DNA of 64,000 bases from Gracilimonas sp034520725 (GTDB lineage Bacteria > Bacteroidota > Rhodothermia > Balneolales > Balneolaceae). A program made the translations under genes and the position numbers. The notes under the pieces are model-generated. The model saw only the letters and a program-made list of their open reading frames with translations, searched no databases and was not told the origin of the DNA. Every line of letters begins with the position of its first letter. Within the stretch, counting starts at the first letter, position 1. Positions 53,950-62,532 of this stretch are shown piece after piece. Where the stretch lies: contig JAXHNH010000011.1 in NCBI GenBank assembly GCA_034520725.1, positions 434,001 to 498,000 of the forward strand, in the 5' to 3' direction.

Positions 53950-56062
53950 TTACTCTTCTTCGTCTTTAGGTAACAAAGCTTTTCTGGATAATCTGAGTTT
54001 ATTACCCGGCTCAACTTTGAGCAACTTAACTTCTATTTCATCGCCTATGCTCATGTATTGACTTACATCTTTAACATGTTCGTGAGCAACTTCAGAAATA
54101 TGAAGCAAGCCATCTCTACCGGGAGCTATTTCAACAAAAGCGCCAAAGTCTTTGATAGACTTAACTTCACCTTTGTAAGTAGCTCCTTCTTCGAGCTGAC
54201 CAGTAATTGCTTTAATTCTGTTTTGCGCTTCTTCAGCTTTTTCCAGACTGTCGGCAGAAATGGTGATCTTACCTTTTCCACTCTCGTCTTCTTCGATCCA
54301 GATCTCAGTATCTGTTTCTTTCTGAAGAGTTTGAATTACTTTTCCACCAGGTCCAATAACGGCACCAATCATATCACCGTCAATCGTCATATTGATGAAT
54401 TGCGGCGCAAATTCGGAAAGCGTTTCACTTGGTGTTGAAATAGTTTCAGCCATTTTACCAAGAATGTGCAAACGGCCTGTATGAGCTTGTTTAAGAGCTT
54501 CTTCCATTACTTCGAAAGAAATACCTTTCACTTTCATATCCATTTGGCAAGCAGTGATACCATCAGCGGTACCGGCTGTTTTAAAGTCCATGTCTCCCAT
54601 GAAATCTTCTTCGCCACGGATATCAGATAGAACAACTGAGTTATTCTCACCGACAATCATTCCCATTGCAATACCAGCAACCGGCTTCTTAAGTGGAACA
54701 CCGGCACTCATAAGCGCCATAGAACCACCACAAACGGAAGCCATAGAAGATGAACCATTAGATTCGGTAATGTCAGAAATAATTCGGATTACATATCCGA
54801 AATCATCAAATGAGGGCATCATCATTCTTAATAGCACGTTCTGCAAGGTGACCGTGACCAATTTCACGTCGGCCGGGACCTCTCATAAATCCAGCTTCAC
54901 CTACAGAATATGGAGGGAAGTTGTAATGCAGATAGAATTTCTTGTCTTCTTCGTCGAACAAGGTATCAACACCCTGAGCATCTTTTTTAGTACCAAGCGT
55001 TACAGATACAAGAGCCTGTGTTTCGCCTCGTGTGAAGATCGCAGAACCGTGTGTCCTTGCAAGATATCCAACCTGAGTCCAGATATCGCGAACATCTTCC
55101 GGAGAACGACCGTCAATACGACGTTTTTTCTCGAGGATCATATTGCGAAGCTCTTCCTTCTCAATATCACCTAAGATATCTTTGATCGTTCCAACTTCCT
55201 CTTCGTACTCTTCTTCCAGTTCAGCAACAACGCTGTCTTTGGCTTCTTTGAGCTTGGCCATGTATTCTTCTTTTCCAAGACCGATGTTTACTACATCTTT
55301 GATCTTATCAGTAGCTAAATCGCGAACTTTATTCTCGATCTCTTCAGGATAGCCTTCAGCAACAAATTCGCGCTTAGGTTTGCCGTATTCTTCTCTCAGT
55401 TCTTCCTGAAATTCACATAACGTGATAATAGAAGCATGAGCTGCTTTGATAGCGCCCAGCATATCTTCTTCTGAGATCTCTCCCATTTCACCTTCCATCA
55501 TCAATACAGAATCGGCAGTTCCGCCAACGATCATGTCGATGTCACTGTCTTTTAATTCTGTAAGGGTCGGGTTGATAATATATTCGCCATTCACACGACC
55601 AACTCTTACTTCAGCCATCGGGCCTTCAAATGGTGCATCAGAAATATGCAACGCTGCTGAAGAACCAAATGCCCCTAATACATCACCGTCATTTTCTCCG
55701 TCTGAAGAAAGTACGCTTGAGATGATCTGTGTTTCACATAAATATCCTTTTGGGAAAAGCGGGCGTAAACTACGGTCGATCAAACGACTTGATAGTACTT
55801 CTTTTTCAGAAGGGCGTCCTTCCCGTTTCATAAATCCACCGGGGAAACGTCCGCCGGCTGAAAAACTTTCTCTGTGATCAACAACCAACGGGAAAAAGCC
55901 CTGACCCGGTTTTGGTTCTTTTGCACTCACAGCGGTACATAACACCTGGGTATCACCCATGCGAACCACTACAGCGCCATCGGCTTGCTTGGCAATCCGG
56001 CCTGTTTCTACTGATAGCACCTTTCCCGGTGCAAATTCTACACTTCTTATTTGTTCTTTCAT
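53950..56062 (-). CDS. pnp: Polyribonucleotide nucleotidyltransferase, frameshifted
   Basis: Phosphorolytic 3'-5' exoribonuclease and degradosome component. Both RNase PH domains are present (QVLCTAVSAKEPKPGQGFFPL; GETQALVSVTLGTKKDAQ and ITESNGSSSMASVCGGSMALM), then KH (GDMIGAVIGPGGKVIQ) and S1 (GATYKGEVKSIKDFGAFVEIAPGRDGLLH). The frame shifts near 54825-54829, where one base too many separates ERAIK from MMPSFDDFGYVIR. Repaired length about 703 residues, normal. It follows rpsO, the classical arrangement. Confidence 0.95.
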
Positions 56063-56137
56063 TTGTCTTCTTTGTCTTTTTGATTTACTAGTATCCGGCC
56101 TACAACAGATAAGAGATAATGGCGGCGGGATAAATTG

Positions 56138-56165
56138 AAAAAGGCTCCACGATGGAGCCTTTTAT
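56138..56165 (-). terminator. Rho-independent terminator/attenuator between rpsO and pnp
   Basis: AAAAGGCTCCA-CGA-TGGAGCCTTTT: a perfect stem followed by T on the minus strand, just after the rpsO stop. Readthrough would be needed to express pnp from the rpsO promoter. Confidence 0.85.
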
Positions 56166-56176
56166 AACGTATAAAC

Positions 56177-56446
56177 TTACTTACGAATACCGAGTTCTTT
56201 GATAAGTTCTCTATACTTCTCGATATCGTTTTTCATGAGGTAGTTTAACAACCTTCTTCTTTTACCAACCATTTTCAACAATCCACGACGTGATGCGTGA
56301 TCCAATTTGTTGTCTTTCAAATGTTCGGTCAGATCATTAATTCTTTTGGATAGAAGGGCAATTTGTCCTTCGGTGGAACCCGTATCGGTTTCACTTTTAC
56401 CAAACTTTTTAAAGATTTCTTTTTTGTCTTCTGCGGTTATGCTCAT
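56177..56446 (-). CDS. rpsO: 30S ribosomal protein S15
   Basis: An 89-residue primary 16S rRNA-binding protein. It matches the family across its length, including FGKSETDTGSTEGQIALLSKRI, the LDHASRRGLLKMVGKRRRLLNYL core and the C-terminal YRELIKELGIRK. An island of about 3.9 kb separates it from ribF, its usual upstream neighbour. Confidence 0.97.
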   Translation of the reverse strand: MSITAEDKKEIFKKFGKSETDTGSTEGQIALLSKRINDLTEHLKDNKLDHASRRGLLKMVGKRRRLLNYLMKNDIEKYRELIKELGIRK

Positions 56447-56739
56447 TGCAATGGTTTAATTAGTACTTGTATAAATCGATTTATAGTTTCGAAAGATAGG
56501 GGTTTTTCGGGAAAGCAACAATGGTCGGATTAATGAATTGTTTATGGTGATTGATGAATTTGGCTGTTACAATTTTAAGGTGTTATAAAAGCAAGGCTGT
56601 ATACTTCTTGCCTTTATCCATCATTCGGTACAGATGAAGCAGGATTGTAGGATAATTAACGCGAGAAGCCGGGTAATGGATAATGGTTTGATCCCTTCCT
56701 CCAGCACCTCAGAATAAACGTAATATGGGTTTGTCGGTT
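56447..56739. other. Intergenic region between rpsO and the integrase remnant
   Basis: No gene is supported. It carries the rpsO promoter region and a diverged family 1 palindrome (56618-56680). Confidence 0.5.
56618..56680 (+). repeat. Diverged family 1 palindrome (element E8)
   Basis: TATCCATCATTCGG faces CCGGGTAATGGATA. TT opposes GG as in E1, and there is one further mismatch. The loop is unrelated to the other copies. Confidence 0.55.
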
Positions 56740-57530
56740 TCATATTTTCAGGTTTTCGACGGGGCTTTGCACATCTTTTAGTGTACGTGAACTGACATGG
56801 GTATAAATTTGAGTGGTCGAAATATGTTTGTGTCCCAATAATTCCTGGTTAAAGCGTATATCAGTTCCATTATCCAGCAAAAGAGTGGCGCAAGGTATGC
56901 GGGGTCGCTTTCTTTTTAATGTTTGTTTTCTTTCTGTGGCGCCGCATTAATGGCTGAACCGATGAACTTGAATATTTCCCTCCTTTTTGCCCCTCTAATA
57001 AATATTCTTTGGGTGTATATTCCTTTACATATTTCCTTAACAGTTCAAGTACTTTTGGTGATAAAATAGAGTATCGGTCTTTTTTCCCTTTTGCCTGTTC
57101 AATCCGAATTTGCATTCTGTCAGAATCTATGTCGCTGAGTTTGATATTTAGTATTTCGCCTTACCTGAACACTGCAGAATATCAAAATGTGAAAATGGCT
57201 TTATGTTTTAGATTTGTAAAAGAGTCCAAGAGCCGCTGTACCTTTTCTACCAAAAATATTTCAGGTATTGTAGAAGGTTTTTCATCCTGATCTGAAAGTC
57301 CTTCTTTAATACTTCTTCATACAAAAATTTAACAGAAGCAAGCAATTGCTTCATCATTGAATAACAGTAACCTAACTCAACAATAGCGTGCCGGTAAAAA
57401 TCTCCAAGTGTTTTTGATGTCACATGCTGCACATCATTTGGTTGTATATAAGAGAGAAATATCCCCAACGCACTCACATAAACATCCACCGTTCTCTTAC
57501 TGTAATTCTTGAGGATAAGCTGACTTTAGT
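56740..57530 (-). pseudogene. Tyrosine recombinase/integrase remnant
   Basis: A XerD-like integrase common in Bacteroidota. The N-terminal SAM-like domain is recognisable from KNYSKRTVDVYVSALGIFLS (57530-57300). The catalytic domain has GEILNIKLSDID, IEQAKGKKDRYSILSPK, HTLRHSFA (H-x-x-R) and ELLGHKHISTTQIYTHVSS with the Tyr nucleophile. The gene is broken by a frameshift near 57290, in-frame TGA and TAA near 57190 and 57165, and an apparent deletion after RHSFA at a TTGCT repeat (about 56880). Stop and deletion lesions go beyond the simple homopolymer indels elsewhere, so it is probably dead. It reads away from the adjacent cassettes, as intI does in integrons. Confidence 0.75.
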
Positions 57531-57642
57531 ATTTTGATATCAATTCGGTTTTATTCATTTTCCTTCACCTTTAACAGTAATAAAATGACTAAAACTTAAG
57601 CATGAAATAGGGATAAAGTGAATAGTGTTCACTTTACTCTGT

Positions 57643-57650
57643 TGTTAGCA
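57643..57650 (+). other. Candidate recombination site (attI-like), TGTTAGCA core
   Basis: TGTTAGCA occurs between the integrase remnant and the first cassette ORF and recurs at the end of the palindrome before the second cassette (59296-59303). A small hairpin AAAGTGAA-TAGTG-TTCACTTT lies just upstream (57613-57633). Confidence 0.5.
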
Positions 57651-57698
57651 GCAAGCGAGGGACTGCTAAACATTTAGATTTTACATAATCATTATAAA

Positions 57699-59114
57699 AT
57701 GACACCTAACATAAAAACATCTTCTAATCTTATAGTTAAGATAGGACTTTTATTGTCGGTGGTCATTTTTATCCTTGACTTGCAGACACCTCTTGGCATT
57801 GCAGACGGTATGCTTTATGTAGGGGTTATGCTTCTATCTATGTGGACTAAAGACAGAAGATCTATTATAATGACTGCCATTACAGCCATTGGGCTGATAA
57901 TAGCAGGATATTTGCTTTCTCCATCAGCTGTTGTAGAAAGTTATCTTGCTATTACTAATCGCCTGTTCTCCATTGTAGTTGTTATCATATGTGCTTTTAT
58001 GATAATCCAATATAAAATGGTTGAACATAAATTTTCCGATTATAAATATGCTTTGGATGAATCATCCATAATAGCCATAACCGACCAAAAGGGAGTTATC
58101 AAAAAGGTAAACAATAATTTTTGTGAAATTTCAAAGTATAGTGAGGAAGAGTTAATCGGACAAGACCACCGCATAATTAATTCTGGTTATCACGCTAAAG
58201 AATTTATCCGCGAATTATGGGTAACTATTGCCAACGGAAAAATATGGAGAGGTGAAGTAAAAAATAAAGCAAAAGACGGTTCCTTTTATTGGGTAGATAC
58301 TACGATTGTTCCTTTTCTAAATGAGCAGGGTAAACCCTATCAATATATCGCCATTCGATCAGATATTACGCTTCGCAAAAAAATAGAAGAGGATTTAATA
58401 CAACGTAATCAAGAACTTAAAAAATTTATTTGGATATCAAGTCACGATTTGCAGGAACCCCTCCGCAAATTACAGTTCTATATAAATCGCTTATCAAGTG
58501 AACATCTAAACTTAACCAATAAGGAGAAAGATTATTTTAGAAAAATACAGCAAAATGCTATACAAATGAGTGAACTCTTAAACGATTTACGTTCCTTCAT
58601 GCTTTCCAAAAGCACCATAGACAAGTTAAAAAAAATAGACCTCAACTTAATTATTGCAGAAGTCCTAAGCGACCTAAAAAATATTATTGAAGAAAAAGAC
58701 GCAATCATAGAAGTCACCGAACTCTGCGACGCAAACATCATCCCTTTAAAATTTCGTCAGTCAATGCACCACTTAATAAGCAATGCACTCAAATTTTCAA
58801 AACCAGACATTCCACCACATATAATAATTAAGGGCAGAACTGTAAAGGGCACAGAGTTAAATTTAAAAAATATTTCTCCTGGAATAAATTACTGCAATAT
58901 CACTATAACTGACAACGGCATCGGTTTCGACCCACATCACAAAGAACGCATTTTTGAAATATTCCAGCATTTAAATAGTAAGGAAGAATACTCAGGGACA
59001 GGTATCGGGCTTGCCATCGTTAAAAATGTTATCGAAAACCACAATGGTGTCATCACTGCAACAAGTGAGTTAAATAAGGGAGCAAAATTTGATATTTATA
59101 TTCCTATAAACTAA
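57699..59114 (+). CDS. PAS-domain sensor histidine kinase (cassette 1)
   Basis: A 471-residue membrane kinase. Four transmembrane helices at about residues 12-105 form a small sensory module. A PAS domain follows (about 115-235; IAITDQKGVIKKVNNNFCEISKY, ending in the PAC-like YQYIAIRSDITLRK), then a HisKA-type dimerisation helix with SSHDLQEPLRKL (His about 249). The ATPase domain has the N box SNALKFS, DNGIGFD and GTGIGLAIVKN. There is no receiver domain and no response regulator nearby. It is AT-richer than its neighbours and sits between two candidate recombination sites, so it is probably acquired. Bacteriophytochrome-like kinases share this catalytic type. Confidence 0.88.
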   Translation: MTPNIKTSSNLIVKIGLLLSVVIFILDLQTPLGIADGMLYVGVMLLSMWTKDRRSIIMTAITAIGLIIAGYLLSPSAVVESYLAITNRLFSIVVVIICAFMIIQYKMVEHKFSDYKYALDESSIIAITDQKGVIKKVNNNFCEISKYSEEELIGQDHRIINSGYHAKEFIRELWVTIANGKIWRGEVKNKAKDGSFYWVDTTIVPFLNEQGKPYQYIAIRSDITLRKKIEEDLIQRNQELKKFIWISSHDLQEPLRKLQFYINRLSSEHLNLTNKEKDYFRKIQQNAIQMSELLNDLRSFMLSKSTIDKLKKIDLNLIIAEVLSDLKNIIEEKDAIIEVTELCDANIIPLKFRQSMHHLISNALKFSKPDIPPHIIIKGRTVKGTELNLKNISPGINYCNITITDNGIGFDPHHKERIFEIFQHLNSKEEYSGTGIGLAIVKNVIENHNGVITATSELNKGAKFDIYIPIN

Positions 59115-59173
59115 AACAAATCATATTTGACCAGGCACCACTTGATGGTAACAGAACTAAAAAGAAACTACCC

Positions 59174-59303
59174 ACAACATCGGCTTTAATCAACTGGGGT
59201 TTTGGTGTTTAACAGAAATAAAAAGTATAAATAAAAGGTCGGTGCTAAACCAAAAATTTAGGGCAAGAAATCCCCAACTGCTCATAGCCGTGAACTGTTA
59301 GCA
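59174..59303. repeat. attC-like imperfect palindrome 1
   Basis: Left arm 59174-59199 (ACAACATCGGCTTTAATCAA and CTGGGG) pairs with right arm 59272-59303, which ends AACTGTTAGCA. In the inner 19 positions 14 match. The loop is 72 bases. It follows the kinase stop and precedes the next ORF. Confidence 0.55.
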
Positions 59304-59336
59304 TTCATTAAGTACTCAAACAAACTTTAATTTATT

Positions 59337-59897
59337 TTGGATAAAGCTAAAAGAGAAGAGCTTGAAAAGCGAAGATCTGAATTTCAAAAAGAACTTGATC
59401 TTAAAAAAATTAGGGACAGGCGTTCTTATATAATATCATTTCTGGAAAACGCTAATTACAAATACAAGGTATACTATAAATTTGAGTTTCTAAATTGGCT
59501 TTATTTAAACGTAGATATTCGTAAAAAAGACGGATATCATGGTGTATATGAAGATTTTCAAATTAATGTTCAAGATTCAGAAGCTAAAGAAAGTACTCAT
59601 ATGAAATATAGCGAAATAAACACCAATAGATTCTCAAAAGAACTTTTATCGTTAATTAGTCGAGATGACAATTTTGTTCATTGTCAGTTAGGCGGAGATC
59701 CTGATTTAGAAACATCAGTAGAAGCGTTCCTCGCTGATCCGTATAAATTCCTTAGTGTTTTTGGAGTTTGGCTTGTTTCAACGAAGAAAGATTGGGTAAT
59801 AGAATACCTTTCTGATCAAGAAGTTATACGAATAATAAGACTGACTGGTTCTAAACCTATTCTATTAAAAAATATCATTCTTGAAAACGATGATTGA
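59337..59897 (+). CDS. Hypothetical protein (cassette 2)
   Basis: A 186-residue soluble protein that I do not recognise. It starts with TTG (59337), has a basic, helical N-terminus (residues 1-40; KREELEKRRSEFQKEL), then a mixed alpha/beta body with no known motif. It lies between two attC-like palindromes, in the same orientation as the kinase, and is AT-rich, consistent with a gene cassette. Confidence 0.6.
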   Translation: MDKAKREELEKRRSEFQKELDLKKIRDRRSYIISFLENANYKYKVYYKFEFLNWLYLNVDIRKKDGYHGVYEDFQINVQDSEAKESTHMKYSEINTNRFSKELLSLISRDDNFVHCQLGGDPDLETSVEAFLADPYKFLSVFGVWLVSTKKDWVIEYLSDQEVIRIIRLTGSKPILLKNIILENDD

Positions 59898-59902
59898 ACG
59901 AA

Positions 59903-60034
59903 TGCTAACACAGGTCTAGCAATCAAGCCTCAGTGAACGGCGTTTTGGAAATTTAATTGTAATTTTGAACTGTTCAGGCGTTTAAGCAAGTGAGTTGGGT
60001 GAAGTCGGCTCGACTGCCAGCCCTGATAACGTAG
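59903..60034. repeat. attC-like imperfect palindrome 2
   Basis: Left arm starts TGCTAACACAGG and continues TCTAGCAATCAAGCC (59904-59930). The right arm 60007-60034, reverse-complemented, reads CTACGTTATCAGGG and CTGGCAGTCGAGCC. The two pair with regularly spaced single mismatches. TGCTAACA is the reverse complement of the TGTTAGCA core at 57643 and 59296. Confidence 0.6.
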
Positions 60035-60068
60035 TACCTCAAGTATAAAAACATCTTAAGATAAGAAA

Positions 60069-60308
60069 ATGCAATGCCCTACTGGAAAAAATCAGTATCC
60101 TACAAAATCCTTAGCGGAAACAGCACTTATCGATATTCACATCGATCGAAATTTCCCTCCGGATCAGGGTCCCCAAAATGTGTATGAATGTGAATTTTGC
60201 GGGGATTGGCATCTTACCAGTAAATCGCCGAATCGTAATGAGCGGCTACAAAAGATGATCGATTCCGGAGAAATGCAGTTGAAACAACAAGCCAGAAAAT
60301 GGGAGTAA
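60069..60308 (+). CDS. Small hypothetical protein with Cys pair
   Basis: A 79-residue protein beginning MQCPTGKNQYPTKSLAETAL, with CEFCGDWHLTS in the middle. The CxxC together with the first Cys and a His could form a zinc-ribbon-like site. Similar small proteins occur in relatives, but I can give no function. It follows the second palindrome and may be a third cassette or resident DNA next to ribF. Confidence 0.6.
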   Translation: MQCPTGKNQYPTKSLAETALIDIHIDRNFPPDQGPQNVYECEFCGDWHLTSKSPNRNERLQKMIDSGEMQLKQQARKWE

Positions 60309-60406
60309 TGGATGACTGATGTTGAATCATATTCTAAACTCAATCGTCAGACCACTTCGGAGCCATATTTAATATCATAAACCTTGTTACTGGTCGGACG
60401 ATTACT

Positions 60407-61336
60407 CTACTTCAATAACTCCAAACTTTTCTTCTTATCCGCAGCGAGTTGTGATTTTAACTCTTCTACCCCATTAAATTTTTTTTCATCCCGAATGCGA
60501 TCAATAAAACGAACCTGGATGGTCTCACCATATATATCTTCTTTAAATTCAAAGATATGTACTTCCAGCGTTTTTTCTTCTCCGTTGAAGGTTGGCCTGA
60601 TCCCAATATTCATCATACCACCATACCATTCTCCTGAAACACGTACTTTAACGGCATATACCCCATTTTTAGGAATAACCTTATTTTCATGTTCAGGTTT
60701 CAGATTTGCAGTCGGGAATCCAATCGGTTTACCTCTTTTGTCCCCATGTGCTACTATTCCATTTAATAAATAGTTTCGATTCAGGTATTGAGCTGCTTGT
60801 TTAACATTTCCTTCTTCAGAAAGTGTTTGACGAATCAGCGTACTGCTTATGGTCACATCTCCCATTTCCTGCTTGGAAACCACATAAGAATCAAAACCAA
60901 GATCTTCTCCCAATTTTTCAATAGTACCGATGGTGCCTTCCCTGTCTCTCCCAAACTGATGATCATACCCGATCACAAATTCAGAAACACCGACCTTCTT
61001 AAATATTACATCACGAACAAACTCTTCTGATGTAAGCAATGAAAAGTCACGGTCGAAAGGAATAACTAACAGAACATCTACTCCAATATCTTCAAGCAGC
61101 TCACATCTTTCTTTTAAAGTTGTAAGCATCTGAATGCCATTTTTACCGGGATTGATGATTTCCCTGGGATGTGGATCAAACGTAACAACGACACTCCTGG
61201 CTTTACGATTCCTGGCTTTGTTTACCACTGTTTCGATAAGTGCACGGTGACCTCTATGAACGCCATCAAAAGTACCAACCGTTAAAACAGTGTTTGGTAC
61301 ATGATCAATGTTTTTAAGTTCTATCAGTCTAGCCAT
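60407..61336 (-). CDS. ribF: Bifunctional riboflavin kinase/FAD synthetase
   Basis: Makes FMN and FAD. The FAD synthetase domain (1-180) has TVGTFDGVHRGHRAL and FDPHPREI; the kinase domain (185-309) has GIVAHGDKRGKPIGFPTANL and NGVYAVKVRV. Length 309 is normal. The start overlaps the end of truB by 13 bases. Usually followed by rpsO; here the cassette island intervenes. Confidence 0.95.
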   Translation of the reverse strand: MARLIELKNIDHVPNTVLTVGTFDGVHRGHRALIETVVNKARNRKARSVVVTFDPHPREIINPGKNGIQMLTTLKERCELLEDIGVDVLLVIPFDRDFSLLTSEEFVRDVIFKKVGVSEFVIGYDHQFGRDREGTIGTIEKLGEDLGFDSYVVSKQEMGDVTISSTLIRQTLSEEGNVKQAAQYLNRNYLLNGIVAHGDKRGKPIGFPTANLKPEHENKVIPKNGVYAVKVRVSGEWYGGMMNIGIRPTFNGEEKTLEVHIFEFKEDIYGETIQVRFIDRIRDEKKFNGVEELKSQLAADKKKSLELLK

Positions 61337-62067
61337 ATTTCCTTAAGACGATCTCCCATTTCATGTGGTGTTAAAGCATCATCAACTAAATAATGACCGA
61401 TCGCAGTACGTTCCAGTTTACTCAAATACGCTTTTGAATCTAATGCTTCTCCAAGATCTTTGGCAAGTGACCGAATGTAAGTCCCCTTGCTGCAAATTAC
61501 CTTGAGTGTTAATTTTGATGACTCAAACCCCAGAATATCAAATTCATGAAAGGTAACTTGCCTAGGTGCCCGCTCAACGGTCTCTCCTTTTCTTGCCAGC
61601 TCATATAATTTTTTACCACCATATTTAAGTGCTGAATACATTGGCGGAACCTGATTAACAGTACCTTTAAATTCAGATTCAAGCTTGCCAAGAATTAGGT
61701 CTCGGGTTATATGCTCACTTCCTGCTTCCTCATCAACTTCCCCCTCTGAATCGTAAGTGGTTGTTGATTTTCCAAAGGTGATTTCTGCAAGGTAGGTTTT
61801 TGGCAGATCCTGTATCATTGAAATGGATTTTGTGGCTTTACCACAGCATAAGATCAGAAGTCCCGTAGCTAAAGGATCTAAGGTTCCCGCATGACCTGTC
61901 TTCTTTACTCTGATCCGTTTTCGAAGAAACTTAACAACATCAAAACTTGACCACTCAAGTGGCTTGTCGATAAGAAAAATAGCACCGTCTATCAGGTCAG
62001 TATCTTTGTCAGGTAAATTGTGTTTACCAAAAACTGGAATGCTTTCTAAAGGAAGTGCTATCGCCAT
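61324..62067 (-). CDS. truB: tRNA pseudouridine(55) synthase
   Basis: Converts U55 in the T-loop of tRNAs. The catalytic-Asp motif is KKTGHAGTLDPLATGLLI, followed by KTYLAEITFGKSTTTYDSEG and CSKGTYIRSLAKDLG. A longer-than-usual N-terminal stretch of about 25 residues precedes GAIFLIDKPLEWSS. Length 247. It begins directly after the rbfA stop. Confidence 0.95.
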   Translation of the reverse strand: MAIALPLESIPVFGKHNLPDKDTDLIDGAIFLIDKPLEWSSFDVVKFLRKRIRVKKTGHAGTLDPLATGLLILCCGKATKSISMIQDLPKTYLAEITFGKSTTTYDSEGEVDEEAGSEHITRDLILGKLESEFKGTVNQVPPMYSALKYGGKKLYELARKGETVERAPRQVTFHEFDILGFESSKLTLKVICSKGTYIRSLAKDLGEALDSKAYLSKLERTAIGHYLVDDALTPHEMGDRLKEIWLD

Positions 62068-62442
62068 TTACTCAGAGTCAGAACTGTCCTTATCCTCTTC
62101 GGGGATGTCGATTTCATTGAAGATCTTTTCGATCTTATTCACATATTCCGCCGTATCATCCTGGTAAAAATGTAACTCAGGTATCTTTCGTACCTGATTT
62201 TTAATTTTTGAGGCAAGTTCATACCTGATCTCAGAGATCTTTTCGTCAAGAAATTCATAGACTGGTTTTTCATCTCTTCCGGGAGAAAATACACTTAGGT
62301 AAACTTTAGCAATAGACAGATCGTCTGTCATTATCACGTTGGTCACTGTAACAAATGTACCATCCGGTTGATAAGATCTCTGGATGATTTGACCCAAGTC
62401 TTTTTTGATTACTGCAGCTAGTCGTTCTGGCCTGAATCCCAT
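62068..62442 (-). CDS. rbfA: 30S ribosome-binding factor A
   Basis: Small KH-fold factor for 30S maturation and cold adaptation. It starts with the typical RPERLAAVIKKDLGQIIQR and has VTVTNVIMTDDLSIAKVYLSVF in the core. The C-terminal tail is acidic (EEDKDSSDSE). 124 residues. It is separated from infB by a hairpin (62486-62525). Confidence 0.94.
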   Translation of the reverse strand: MGFRPERLAAVIKKDLGQIIQRSYQPDGTFVTVTNVIMTDDLSIAKVYLSVFSPGRDEKPVYEFLDEKISEIRYELASKIKNQVRKIPELHFYQDDTAEYVNKIEKIFNEIDIPEEDKDSSDSE

Positions 62443-62485
62443 TACTGAAATATTATGTGAGTGATTCGATTCGAATGAAATGAGT

Positions 62486-62525
62486 AAAGGATTCGGTCTG
62501 TTGGTATATCAGCCGAATCCTTTTT
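62486..62525 (-). terminator. Hairpin between infB and rbfA, weak terminator or attenuator
   Basis: AAAGGATTCGG pairs with CCGAATCCTTT around a 16-base loop. On the minus strand it is followed only by a short T stretch, so partial readthrough into rbfA is likely. Confidence 0.65.
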
Positions 62526-62532
62526 AAAATTA

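Noticed and set aside
53950..54867. Programmed frameshifting in pnp, infB or the M16 gene
   Set aside because: No slippery heptamer plus downstream structure is evident, and the sites differ in sequence; homopolymer errors explain them better.
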